Source: Vigna angularis (lineage: Eukaryota > Streptophyta > Magnoliopsida > Fabales > Fabaceae). Taken from it: DNA of 64,000 nt. The notes beneath the pieces were generated by a model. That model saw nothing but the letters and a program-made list of their open reading frames with translations, ran no database searches and had not been told where the DNA came from. Made by a program: the position numbers and the translations under genes. The stretch is from contig NC_068970.1 in the NCBI RefSeq assembly GCF_016808095.1, forward strand, positions 26,208,501 to 26,272,500, read 5' to 3'. Position 1 is the first letter of the stretch, and every line of letters starts with the position of its first letter. Positions 10,906 to 23,545 of this stretch are shown here, in pieces.

Positions 10906-13345
10906 AATATTTAAAACCTTTTTTTTTTCAAAAAATATATTAAACTAAATATTAAAGTTTATTTTCACACGTTACTTTATTTTTATTTTTAACAAATTTA
11001 CCTGGAATAAGATCAACAATAAATTACTTTTTTTAATGCAAAAGGTTGGCTTATATGATACTAATTGATCAATCAATGTAGCACATTTAATTAACAGACT
11101 ATATGCTGAAGGTAGGACCAAATATGATACTATTGAGTTGAATGTACTTTTTGTGAAAAAAAAGAAGAAGGTGAGAACAAAATAAAAAAGTGTGCTAATT
11201 TTCAGCCGAAAGAGTTTAGTGTAATAAGTGACCTTCCATTTCTGAGAAGTGCACAAGGTCTGCTTTATTTATTTGTAGCCATAAAATAAGTTAAGAGTAA
11301 TGAATTCCGAAATAAAATAATGGGAGGAAAGGACGTGAGATATTAAAATTTCCAAGAATAGTGAAGAGCATAATGGTAATTCTATTGTTGCCGTAGCTTT
11401 GTTGTATTGCTGGGTTATTATTATGTTATGTTATTCCCAAAAGCAGTCAAAGGGAATCCTTCTTCCAATGGAAGTAATGATAGCAAGGAATTGAAAACTT
11501 GATGATTTACCATACAAGGATCTTTCAAATTTCAACTCACAACAAAATATTTGATTAGGTTAATTGAAGTGTGGACAGAAGTGGGAAATATGGAATTTTG
11601 ATTCTTGGTGACAAAGACAAGGTGGTGTGGTGGGTGAGAGGTTACTTGACCCAGTGGTTTGTGGAAGGTTAGCTAGTTGCCAACCAATCCTCCAAAGTTT
11701 GATGCCCAAACCAAAACATAATCTATTGTCAACCAGATACTCCTTTTAAAATAGGAATCCAAGAAATGGTATATCGGTAACATACTTTTATTAGCTAAAG
11801 TTGGTTAATTTTTATAAAAACTTTAGAAGAGTTTCACATGAATTAAAAATAAAATTAATTTATAATAACATATAAATAACTGTAAATTTTATTTTATAAA
11901 ATTAAATTTAAATATCACTTTTTTACTAAAAATATAATCAGTTTTAGATCAAAATATTTTGTAAACAACCGATATAATATAAGTTGTATGTTGTTTTTTG
12001 TCTAGTTTAATAATGATCCTCTAACACCGTAAGTTTGAGAGATTCCTGATTCTAGGTTCAGTGAAGAGGGCAAGTTGGTTTCAGATTGAAGAAAGTTAGA
12101 GAAGGGAAAGTTAGAGAAGGGAAAGTTTGAGAAGGGAAAGTTTGTTCTGATTGGGTCGAGAGAACATAAGATACCTTATACAAGAGTTCAGGACAAAGAA
12201 ATATGATATTTTAACAACTTTCTTTTATAATTTCTTATAATAAATTATATGTGACTGTTTTATTTATCCGTATATTTAAAATGAATCAATCACAAATATA
12301 GATAATTATAAAATATAAAAAAAATTATTAAAAATATATTTTTCATAAGAGTTTTTAGACAAATTCCCTGTCCAACTACCAAAATAAGAGCATCTTTCAC
12401 GTGATGACAAGCTCATATTCATGGGTTAATTGCATTTGTGTCAGTCTTTCCCTCTCCTCCCTCTTCATGAAGGCATCTATTTGTCCCCAATCCATGTGAT
12501 AATAATAACAACGGCCTTGATTTTTTGCCCCTTTGTGATGGAATCTTTTAAAATAATGACTCATGGTACATCTAACAGTTTTTCACTACTTTCTGAGGCT
12601 GGTTTTGGCTTTTAGAGTTTGGTGTCCTTGTCTTCTTTCAGGGATTCTTTTGTTTGTGACATTATTATTGTTTCTCTTGCTTCGCCCTTGCAACAAATCC
12701 ACTTTTCTCATCTCTCTCACACACAATACATCATGATTCATCATTACCTCTTCTATTCCTCTTTCCCCCTTTTCTAACATCCAAACTTTTCTAAGCCTAC
12801 ATACAACTCCCCACACATTCTTTTATGCCTCTTCTGTAGGTTATTCTATTCATGTAAAGAGTAATAAATAGAAAAGAATGGAGCAATTTCATCCGTATGT
12901 GTTAATCTTAGAGTTTTGTGAGTGAAAAATACGTGTGTGTATGTTTATATTTTGTAGGTGAGCAACTTTGACTGGGAGGGAAAATGCAGAGGATAATTAT
13001 GAGGAATGAATTTTACGCTTGATCTGTTTGCTTCATGCGCATAACCAACAGTATCATGATAAGTCTTGCTATTCTCACAACGTGATTGTGCACTCAGAGA
13101 CCAAAAGGGTCACTTTCCAGTTCAAGAATTTGCATTATAGCTTCCATTAGAAGAGTATTTCAGACTCACATTTTTATTTTCGTTGCTTTCGGACAAATTC
13201 AACCATTATAATTTACCCACCCGAAAAAGCTTTTTAAGATAACAGTAAAATCAATTGCAACCTGCATGCGTTTGTGCACACACATCAATAAGAGTGCACA
13301 AACACTAATTGATTGCATAGATATATCACTTTCTAGTTTTTTTTA
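10906..13345. other. Intergenic DNA, no gene recognised
   Basis: AT-rich with unrelated short ORFs (10972-11256 -, 12430-12615 +, 12586-12816 -) that show no domain or consistent coding composition. It holds one short minisatellite at 12095. Confidence 0.55.
12095..12139. repeat. 15-bp minisatellite, three copies
   Basis: GTTAGAGAAGGGAAA occurs twice in tandem, followed by GTTTGAGAAGGGAAA and the start of a fourth copy. Confidence 0.93.
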
Positions 13346-13723
13346 GGTTTAATAGGTTCGGAGGTCCCTATATTTGTGGGTTCGTTTCAATTGGGTCCTC
13401 CAATTTTGAAAGTGATCAATTTGGTCCCTAATTTAACAAAATTGAGTCAATAATACCCTTTTCGTTAAATGCAATGGACGTCATTAACTTTTTAAACATG
13501 TGGTATGTTGAAGCATCCTTCAAATAAAACTGTGCCACCTGCAAATAAAAGGATGTCTCAACATGCCACATGTTTAAAAAGTTAACGCCGTCCATTATAT
13601 TTAACGGAAAGGGTATTATTGACTCAATTTTGTTAAATTAGGGACCAAATTGATCACTTTCAAAATTGGAGGACCCAATTGAAACGAACCCACAAATATA
13701 AGGACCTCCGAACCTATTAAACC
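13346..13723. mobile_element. Long-TIR Mutator-type MITE (378 bp)
   Basis: The element folds almost completely on itself. The left arm starts GGTTTAATAGGTTCGGAGGT and the right arm ends with its near-perfect inverse (ACCTCCGAACCTATTAAACC), with arms of roughly 180 bp each. Both flanks carry the 9-bp duplication TTTTTTTTA (13337-13345 and 13724-13732), the length expected for Mutator-like elements. No coding capacity. Internal phrases such as GGTCCCTA and the GGTTTAA terminus resemble the element at 49114 and the left end of the transposase-bearing element at 61496. Confidence 0.93.
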
Positions 13724-13732
13724 TTTTTTTTA

Positions 13733-16700
13733 TTCAATTTTTTAATTTATTTCGGTATTGTTTTTTCTTTATTGAAGAAAATAAATGAATATTTTTTATG
13801 GGTTAACCTTTTTCTTTTCGTGTGCAATAGTTACAGAAAAATTGAAAAGAGAAAATTTTCCTTCTAAACTCATGTCTTGTCAAAATTCTCAATAGAAACT
13901 TGAAACTTCGGGATATTCATAGATCCATTAGCCACAAAAGACCACTAATAAGATTCAAACTTCGACATCACAAAACTAATGTAAAAAACAATTTATCGTA
14001 GTTAAGGAGTTTAACATGTGAATCATTGTAACCTCTCTTAGTGCACTCGAGAAAAAAAAGAGGTGCATGCATTACATGAAATAAACTAAAGATACTGTGT
14101 GAGATTATTAAAGGTTTGAGTTTTGAAAGCATTACTTGTGGAGGAAAATTAATAATATGCAAAATAAATGTTTAAGAAAATAAAAAATGACAAAAAGTTA
14201 TTCCCTGCAGCGGAAAGCAATCTCAAAAAGACACATTTGGCTACAGCCATGAAGCACGAGAGCACATAAAAGAAAACAAGAGGATCTTTAATTGACCCTT
14301 TTCTCTACTAAAGCTATCCACAATCACGTTGGAATGTAAAGAAAAGAAGATAAATATAAAAAAGAACAAAATTTGTCATAAATGAGATGAGATGGTTATA
14401 TTTTCGTAATTTTTTTTATATTATTCTGTAAAATTATTTCTGCATATTTGATTCAACTTATGGGAAATATTGAGAAGAGCAAGAAAGTGTTTGTGGTAAA
14501 TTTGGGTAACAAGACGTATTGAAAGAAAAGAAAAAAGTAGAAGGAAACAAACATGGGTGCAATTGGAGGAGAGTGGCGTGACGGTGGCAAATGATGAGAG
14601 AAGAAGAGAAAAAGAGAATCGGTTCGCCGCATATGTAACGGCGGTGCTTTCACCGCAGCCTAACGTGGGACCACTGTCTATATTCCTCGTCAATTTTCTC
14701 ATTTTTCTTTCCTCTGATGCAAGATTAAAAGTAATTTTTTTATTAAAAATATATCACTTATTTTGTAAAGACATATAAGAGTAGAACTAATATTTCATAA
14801 ATAAAGTTTGATTATTTCATTATTATTATATATTAAAGTTTATAAATAGAAAAAAAAAACAATTATTTAAATTTTATTTTATAAAGACATTTAGAAAACA
14901 GTTACTTTATATTTATATTCCTTTTAGATTTACGATATTCAATTATACATATTTTATTGATCATATAATATTCATAAGAGAAAGTTCATTTTTTTTACCT
15001 CTTCTTGAGTTATTTTAAAAATCTTGCATGTATGTGATATTGTGTGGTCGTATGTGGTTCAAAATATTCAACATATTTTTTTATGTCTATATGTGATTTC
15101 TAGAATGTGTTCAAATTATTAACGAGTTTTTTGTGTATATATATTGCATATTGTATGAGTAGATATGTTTTTATGACCGTATATTAAACTATTTTTTTAA
15201 AAAAATGTTATAAATATAAAAAATGAAAATTTTATAGTTAGAAGATATATAACTGTTACTATATTTAGACCCGACCGGTCAGGTATAACTGGGTGCAAAG
15301 TCGAATGGATTGAACGATCATATTACAAAACAGGATTTCGTAACCGTTCGATCAAGAAGCAATTCTGACTTGAATGTTAGAATGTATTCTGCAGGTCCCC
15401 TCAAACCGATCGCTTACCCGGAACAAGGAAGAGAACATATGTTTGTCTAAGCTGATATTTCTACATTTTTCAAGCATAAAAAGAGTATTTTTATTTTTTA
15501 AATCTTTTTAGTGGATTAACAATTTATTTGAATGTTCAATTAGAAAATAAAAAAATTTGTATTTTGGAAGATAAAATCTGTGACAGATATTAAATATCTT
15601 TATAATAACTATGATTATATATATATATTTAAGATCCTAACTTTAATATGTAAAGTTCATATTCTCATGCTTCACGCTTCACGCTTCATTAACATCGTTT
15701 ACGCCAAAAAAGAAAAGAAAAAACAACTTTTTCCCTCATTTTCCTGGGCTTATGAAACTTCATTCATAAATTTCAAGAAAGAAAAACAGACTTCAAAAAA
15801 AGAGGAAAACGGATGAAAATGAAGTTCTGATCGTATTTGCATATTGCATTCAAACAAATATTGTTCCCAAACTTTAAGATGACAATATATTCTACACTCT
15901 AACATTACCAATTTGGGCCTAAACATTGGATGACCGAATCAACAACTTGGACCTATGTATTACAAAACTCGATGGGGCTTTCTTCCTACACCCCAAGTTT
16001 TCTTACTGCATCTTCAAGTTTCATATGATAATAGAAATAACTTTAAAAAAAAATATATAAAATAAAAAAGAAATTAGGTAAGCAGTAATTAGCCCTTTAT
16101 ATCTACTAAAGGCATGTACCCTAAGTCATATTCACGCATTTTCTTCTTCTTTCGTCTCTTATGTCCTTTGGTTTTGTAGTGTGCTTTGTATTTATTCTTC
16201 ATTCTTCATTCTAGTAGTTTCATTAAGTTGGTTTTTTTTCATCTTCTTTATTTTATATTTATTTTCTCTAAAATTTATATTGAATTTTATTATATTTTGC
16301 ATGTACTAGATTTCAAAATCTTATTTACAATTATGGAAGTGTCAACAATGTTGTGAGCCAAAGATTGGTGGAGGAGCTCCACTTACCAACAAGAAACGTG
16401 GATCAAATTCACTATTGGACAATGAGTGATATGTTTCTATGGACTCTTGTCATCTTTTAAGATGATCATGGCTTCGTTTTAAAACATTCAAACTTGATGA
16501 ACGCTCACTTTACTTGAGACATGAGGAACATAAAATTAAGTTGAAATTTGTGATATCAGGACAAATCAATAAGGATCAACATAGGTTGAAGGAGAAAATA
16601 GAAAAAGAAAGAATATAAAGGAAGAAAAGAAGAGTGAATAAAGAATGAGAGAAAAAGAAAGAAGAAAAAGAAAAATAACTACAGAAACAAAGAATGAAAA

Positions 16701-18680
16701 ATTTATTTGTTACTGATTTTTCTCTACTGTTTGTGATGTCATTTTACAGGAACAAAAGGATGTGCATATGAATGAAATACAACAACTCCCATATTTGAAA
16801 AGGAAGCTTGTTCGTAGTGTTTTATTATGCATCGACTCATTGATGGAAAACAAAGTCTAAAGGATAATGAAACATAACAAATGGAGTTACTTGGTGTTAC
16901 ATATGTAGATGAGGGGGTGTTAGCAAGAGAGGTGCTCTATAGATTAAAACCATTGGAAAGGAACAATGACTTAGCTTCCGCACCTCTCGTTGACAGATCT
17001 TTATATCCGTTGAAAAGTTCTCCATCTTGCTTTCGCACCTAAGACGATCTCCTCCTCCTGTTGTGTCGCCACCACCATTGAAGCACCTTCTTGCACCATG
17101 TACCACTAGCACAAGACCACCTTCTTGACCACCAAACTCTTCTAGGAAACTCTCCAACCTCCAAACAAACACACCACCACCACAAAGAACCACCATGACA
17201 AGAAGCACAACAACATAACACAGTGAAGTGAAGGAAAAAGGTGACGAATGTGATTTTCGTGAGTGCGTGGGATGCATTTTATATTGTGGGAACCGCTTAA
17301 ATAAGGTAATTGAATATTGGTGAGAAGTACATTTTTTTAACCACCATCTTTAATTTGCTAACGAAGATAAATTGAAAATGAAAAAGTACAGATAGAAGAA
17401 TGTGGTGGTATAAGGAGAAACCCTTTGATATTTTAAAAAAGTAACATTAGCGAGGGTTTAGTCCACACAATATTTTAAAAATATATAACACTTTAAAGGG
17501 CTTAGCCCACTTAAGAACAATATTTTTAAAAAATAAAATTTTATTGAGGGTTTAGCACACACAAACAGCGATTTTTTTTTTAAAAATAAAATTTCAAGGA
17601 GGTCTTAGCCCTAATTACTATTAATATTTTCTCATAAATAGAAAATAGACATGATGAAGCTTGAATTTCACAGTCAGACAACTCTCATTATAATAAATTT
17701 GCTACCCCAGTTTAAAGAAGTGTCCGTTCCACATACTAATAGTCGTCGCATAAGCATTGGTAGTTGGGTCAGACCGAGGGTTTTATTGGAACGCTTTTTG
17801 ATGTTTTCTTGTAGTAATTGAGTGTACCTATAAACGCTTAAGAAAATATAAATTGCTACTAAATATCACGACCATTACAGAGTTATTGTTATATTTTTTA
17901 CAGATATAACAACGGCAATTCAAGAATTATCCTAACATATAAAATTATTACAATAGTTCTGACTTTCATCAAAACCTTTTTTGACAACAGTAGCGGTTAA
18001 TGTTGTGAATTTTTTTAGTTATTGTTAGCAGTTTTTTTTTGTAATAGATCAACATTGAAATTAAATAAAATAGCTAAATAAGGAGGCCATTTCTGCCTTT
18101 ATGTTACGATACCAAATAATTCAAATGCAAATAACTAATCATTACAAAAAAAATAAAGAACTGTAAAAGCCTTCTTTACAAGATAAAAAAGCTATGAGTT
18201 ATTTAATTACAATTCTTATAATTATAAAAAGCCATGTTAATATTAAAATGTGTACAAGTTTTAATAAATCACTTTCAAAACTTCACATTCATAAAAAATC
18301 TAGAATTGTTTTCGTGTTTTAATACATTATTTTCATTTTTTATTTTAATATCGTCTAACGTTTAAACCATATTTTTTAAGGAAAAATCTTATGGTTTTCT
18401 TCAAGAATTTGACAATGCGAAATTATATTTTACGACTTAAATCCGATTGATCCCTTACACTTTGTTTAGTTCGTGGAAAATAAGAGAATAGAGGACGGGA
18501 ACGAATGAAAATGAGGGAAAATGAAATACTAAAAGAGAAAAACAAAGTGCGAAGAAATGTTTTAAGAAATAAATAAAATCTGTTGTTTATGTTTGCATAC
18601 AAAATAGGAAAATAACTTATTTCTTATTTTATTTCTCATTTATATTTATGTTTTTCATTCTTCGACTCTCTTTGTACTAG
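13733..18680. other. Intergenic DNA without recognised genes
   Basis: Mostly AT-rich. Overlapping ORFs at 14421-14778 and a minus-strand ORF at 16897-17277 (Ser/Gly/Trp-rich start, no known domain) are not supported as genes. The stretch 16300-17300 and the GC-richer patch at 15260-15430 may be relics of transposable elements, but no diagnostic motif was seen. Confidence 0.5.
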
Positions 18681-18689
18681 GTCTATTTG

Positions 18690-19175
18690 TTCCAGTTGGA
18701 AACGAAAGAAAACGTAAAGTTTGCAGTAGTAACATATAAAAGAAGTAAAATCTTAAGAGCACCGAACAGAAAGACAGCATATAACACAGAAGCATCTAGA
18801 GAGAGACAGTTCACGAGTGTGTCACTGCCAATTTGCAGCTGGAATCAATCAAATTGTACTGCTTCTACTACTATACTATGCATGGTGTACATATCCAACT
18901 TCTGAAAATCCCAAATGCTCATTTGGGTTGGTGAAGCTTTCACGGGGTGGAACCATTTCTGGTCTCTTTCTTCACCCACCAGCTCTAAATCCTGTGGCCC
19001 ACACCCAACCACGTCAAAGCCCACGCATTTCTTCCTCCTCAGCCGGGGCTTCGGTGTCACCTTTCTGCTTTTGCTTTATCTTTCGGAATGCTAATAATGT
19101 GAGAGTTTAGCTTCTTGTTGGGGGTGCTGTGCTTCAATAAAACTTCTTTTTTTATACCAAATAGATCTGTCTGCT
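18690..19175 (+). promoter_or_regulatory. Upstream region / 5' UTR of the SnRK2 gene
   Basis: Base composition rises in GC from about 18,780 towards the start codon at 19176, typical of a plant 5' UTR and proximal promoter. CT-rich pyrimidine stretches (19026-19080 and 19140-19156) precede the ATG. Small ORFs here (18687-18905, 18817-19110) show no domain and are probably leader sequence. No transcription start or 5' UTR intron could be fixed from sequence alone. Confidence 0.45.
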
Positions 19176-21809
19176 ATGGCTGTTGGGCCAGGAATGGATA
19201 TGCCGATCATGCATGACAGTGATCGCTACGAACTCCTGCGTGACATTGGTTCTGGCAACTTCGGTGTAGCAAGGCTCATGAGGGACAAGCTCACCGAGGA
19301 ACTTGTTGCTGTTAAGTATATTGAGAGAGGTGAAAAGGTTTGACATCTACGTTCTCTATCCTTCTTCTGCTACTTATAGCGCAAATCAATCAACCAACTA
19401 ACCAACAAAAGCTAGTCTCTCGTAACCAACAACCTCTGTTGAACGAGATGTCTAGTTATAATGTTTGATTGTATCTCAATCGGAAGCCTTCCGGAAGATA
19501 TATAATACATGGGGAAACCAAAAATAAAAAACGTGCATATCAATGATGTTTGTGCTGTATGTGGGGGTGGAAGTTTGGAACTGAGTTTTTCGTAGGATTT
19601 ATGCTTTAAGTGTTTTGATTAACTAAAGATTCTCATTTGAAGGATCACTTGATTTGGTTAACTGAGCTTCTCTCTTCAGTTTCTTTCATAGAATTCATGT
19701 TGTTGTTACTTCTTTTGGTTACTACTAACGCAAGTTGAATTAAGCGTAACTTTTGCTTGTTATGATCTCGTCAATGTAAAAATTTGGATGATGGCCTTGT
19801 TGGTAAAATTGGTTTGGTAGACCTGACGGCAGAGTCATGCTGATTCTTAACAGATAGATGAAAATGTACAGAGAGAAATTATAAATCACAGATCTCTGAG
19901 GCATCCTAATATTGTGAGGTTCAAGGAGGTGTGTAAACTCCTAATGTCTCATGCTATTTGTTCGTATGTTAGAAGTATTGTAATTGGTCCTTTGCTTATG
20001 TGAGTTTAGGTTATATTGACACCAACACATTTGGCAATTGTAATGGAATATGCTTCTGGAGGAGAGCTATTTGAGCGAATATGCAATGCAGGGCGATTCA
20101 GTGAGGATGAGGTTCTCATCTGTTGCATTCATTCATTTGTGTAATGCTACTGCATATGCCTTTAATCTCTGTAATTGTGTGCTGCAGGCACGCTTCTTCT
20201 TCCAACAACTTATATCAGGGGTTAGCTATTGTCATGCAATGGTACTTGAACATACACTCTTTTCTTTTACTAGTTATGTTTAGCTCAGAAAAAGGTATCA
20301 TGAGATAGCTGACTTTTATTTCTATATTTTCTGGTCTTCTTTATTGAAGCAAGTATGCCATCGAGACTTGAAGTTGGAAAACACATTGTTGGATGGTAGT
20401 CCAGCTCCTCGTTTGAAGATTTGTGATTTTGGCTATTCAAAGGTATATGTAGTTTCATTCTCTACGATGCTTTTTCATTTGTAGTATCTGCATTGAAGGC
20501 TGTGGGGCTAAAATTTCAACTGGGCATTGTTTAGAAAGTTAATGAATTTGTAGGTTTCTTCAAGTCCAAGATCAAGCATTCTTTTTTTATCTGACATTTG
20601 TTGATAATGGATAAATTTGCACTACCAATGCATCTTGATTGTCCTACTTCTTCAGTCCTCAGTGCTACATTCTCAACCAAAATCTACAGTGGGAACCCCT
20701 GCATATATCGCTCCAGAAGTTTTGCTTAAGAAGGAATATGATGGCAAGGTATGTTGTAACTTCTATCACTTGGAATTTAGTTAACTTGTGACACTTTCAA
20801 AATTTCCCATGAAGATGCTGTTGATTTAGGTTGAGTTTTAATAGAAAATTTTAATGTCCATAAGTACCTTTTATTTATGGGTAGAATAAAAGATTTGTGA
20901 TAACACTAGCTTGGTATACATTAAAACATTTGAAGCCCTGATGTTGATAAACCAGCACTGCATTCTGACATGCTTTTTAATTGTTTACTTCATACTAATG
21001 TTGAGACTCAATTTTGAGACAGATTGCAGATGTGTGGTCTTGTGGGGTGACATTATATGTCATGTTGGTGGGAGCATATCCATTTGAGGATCCCGAGGAA
21101 CCTAAAAATTTCCGCAAGACAATACATGTAGCTAACTGCATTTTTTTTTTTCAGTCAATGTGGTGTACTTTTATGAAATTACTTTTCCTAAACTGATGCA
21201 TGTTTGTTGCAGAGGATTTTGAATGTTCAGTACTCAATTCCAGACTATGTTCATATATCTCCCGAGTGCCGTCATCTGATATCAAGGATTTTTGTTGCTG
21301 ATCCTGCAAAAGTAAGTGTTTTTGTCGTTACATTTGTTTAATCTTCATGTATTATCATCATTAAACAATGAACCGAATAGAAATCATTACGAATACGTTT
21401 CAAGCTAATTATTATGATAGCCAACAAACTTATATTGATAGCAGTTTTTAATCGGACGATCTCCTTTTATTGGTTTGAAGGATGATGACATTGACATTTA
21501 ACATAGAAACTAAAATTGTTTGTACAACAGAGAATAAGTATTCCTGAAATTAGAAACCACGAGTGGTTTTTGAAGAACCTTCCAAGTGATCTGATGGATG
21601 GGAATAGCAACAACCAGTTTGAGGAGCCTGATCAACCAATGCAAAGCATTGAAGAAATCATGCAGATAATCAGAGAGGCTACAATTCCTGCAGCTGGATC
21701 TCAGTCTCCCAACCATGATCTTACTGGTAGCTTGGATATTGATGAGGACATGGATACAGATCCTGATCTTGACTTAGATAGCAGTGGAGAAATAGTGTAT
21801 GCCATGTAA
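19176..21809 (+). CDS. SnRK2.6: SnRK2 protein kinase, OST1/SnRK2.6-type (353 aa, 9 exons)
   Basis: Coding exons: 19176-19337, 19854-19928, 20010-20111, 20188-20241, 20350-20442, 20656-20748, 21023-21127, 21213-21311, 21531-21809. All junctions are GT-AG and phase 0. The protein is a Ser/Thr kinase: glycine loop GSGNFG, catalytic Lys47 in [19 protein letters not shown] with Asp137, DFG at 157-159, activation-loop Ser172 in [12 protein letters not shown] (equivalent to OST1 Ser175), and APE. After the kinase come the SnRK2 box ([20 protein letters not shown]) and an acidic ABA box ending [10 protein letters not shown], which mark subclass III, the ABA-activated kinases of stomatal closure and drought signalling that PP2C phosphatases inhibit. 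[12 protein letters not shown] fits OST1/SnRK2.6 best among Arabidopsis members. The N-terminus is about three residues shorter than Arabidopsis OST1 and the acidic tail is also shorter. All key residues are present, so it is probably functional. Confidence 0.96.
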
Positions 21810-22569
21810 GTTGGTGGAAGGCCATTATTCAGCTGATTTTGAGAGTCAATACAGTGTTATGTCTAAAGGTTCTTCATTGCTTTGTGAAATATTTACAAAT
21901 ATACTTCACTTTCTACCATGAAGGATTGTGTTATGGAATTTTCCTTGTGCTGGGAGAAATCCATCCTGCTTGCATTTAAGTTGTACTGATCTTACCTCGT
22001 TACTTGATGTTTTTTATACTTGGGTTATTTTTATATACAGTGTGAATTGGTCTTCTTTATCTTTTGGATGAGGTTCTTTCAGTGCTTTTAATAGCATTCT
22101 TTAATTAAAACTTAAGTGTAAGTTTATAATTTATGTTGTGCGAACATTTATTTTGTAAATTACCAAAATAAAACTGAAATTCTAAATGAGAAACACATAA
22201 TTGCGTCTACATTTTGTTGTCTGTTTATAGAGTTTCCTTCCCCTTTTCATGACATATATATATATAAAGTGGGAACATGTGAAATGAGAACGGTCACACA
22301 TATACTGAAAGATTAGGAATATATGGTTTTTTATTTTTGCTACACTAGTAATTTTATGATTTTCATAAAATATATAGATATTATTCAAAAATCAAATATT
22401 AACATATCATTAATTATTAAAAGGGGTAAATCTAACATTTACAGAGACTAAAACTTTATTTTTATACCTAAAAATACATAAATAAATATATTCTTTATAA
22501 ATTTTTAATATATATTTGTCTAAAAGATATTTTTATGTCAAATTTTATTGTCAAATTACTTAACATGAA
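21810..22569. other. SnRK2 3' flank and intergenic DNA
   Basis: The first about 350 bp after the TAA are likely 3' UTR; an AATAAA-like signal sits at about 22166. Beyond about 22,200 the sequence is AT-rich with no gene. Confidence 0.5.
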
Positions 22570-23545
22570 ATATACGACGTAGATACTATCAAGACCCAAG
22601 GAGTCTAATCTTTTTAAAGTGTTTTAATGATAAAAAATATTGAACGTAATATGTTATATGAAGTTTCGTAATGAAACGATCAACACTAACAAATTAAGAA
22701 CCTAAACCTCTTATGAGAGTAATCAGGAGTATGAATGCCTACTTTCTCTTAATAAACGATCTAGTCTAGTATTTCCTTCAAGTGTTCTACTTAGTATTTT
22801 AGTAAGGGTATCATTTTTATGTCTAAGGGATTCTAAGTAATTTATGTTCTTGGCTACTATTATATCTTCTATAAGCTTCTTATTTTGTTGCCTAGTTTCT
22901 TCCTTATCCTATTCTGAGACACTCAACTCTATCCTAACATTTTTTTGTAGTGTCTTCACATTATCTCTAGATGTAGTTACTTTCTCTTTTAGATTATTTC
23001 TGTGTGAGGAGTTCTATTCGTTGATTACATAAATCCTTATATGTACTAGACAATTTGGATGAATATGATAGAAGTTCATAATATGCATTTCTAACCGAGT
23101 GTAATCAGAAAAATTTACCTCATCATCATAATCGTCTGATGTACTCTCAACATTCCCTGCTACCAAGCACACTTGGACATCTTCGTCCTCGTCAGATGTG
23201 TTCAGGTCTTCCATGGTGTTCATCAACATCTTTTTCTTTTCATATTTGGGTCCGACTGAATTCTTTTTCATCTTTTCAATCTCGGGATATTCTAATCTGA
23301 AATGTACAGGTTTGTTGCACTCGAAACAGACAATTGTATCTTCTAGTCGTTTGTCTTTTATGTTGTTCTTAGAACCAGATCTGAAGTGTCTGCTCTTAAA
23401 CATTGTACCTTTCCCTTTCCTCCACATAGATTGGAGCTTTCTTGAAATGAACGAGAGCTCCTCTTCATCATTATCTCCTTCACCTATAAAAGGAGTGACA
23501 ACCCTCTTGTAATTTTTAGAACTTAGTTGAATGTAAAGTTACTTT
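22570..23545 (-). pseudogene. Copia gag remnant with broken zinc knuckle
   Basis: The minus strand reads DEELSFISRKLQSMWRKGKG into the open stretch 23427-23014. It includes a CCHC-like knuckle CFECNKPVHFRLEYP, in which the conserved Gly is Val and the last Cys is Tyr, then acidic text ending EDVQVCLVAGN. This is the arrangement of the C-terminal half of Copia (SIRE/Tnt-like) Gag in plants. Further minus-strand sequence to about 22570 is riddled with stops. No pol is left. Confidence 0.75.

Noticed and set aside
12586..12816. Minus-strand ORF of 76 residues
   Set aside because: Short, no motif, in AT-rich intergenic sequence.
14421..14778. Three overlapping ORFs on both strands
   Set aside because: Mutually overlapping, low complexity and without homology that I recognise.
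16897..17277. 126-residue minus-strand ORF
   Set aside because: No known domain, low-complexity Gly/Trp/Val stretches, and an overlapping alternative frame; no support as a gene.
18687..19110. Two short ORFs upstream of the SnRK2 start
   Set aside because: They lie in the presumed promoter and leader, have no domain and are not in frame with exon 1.
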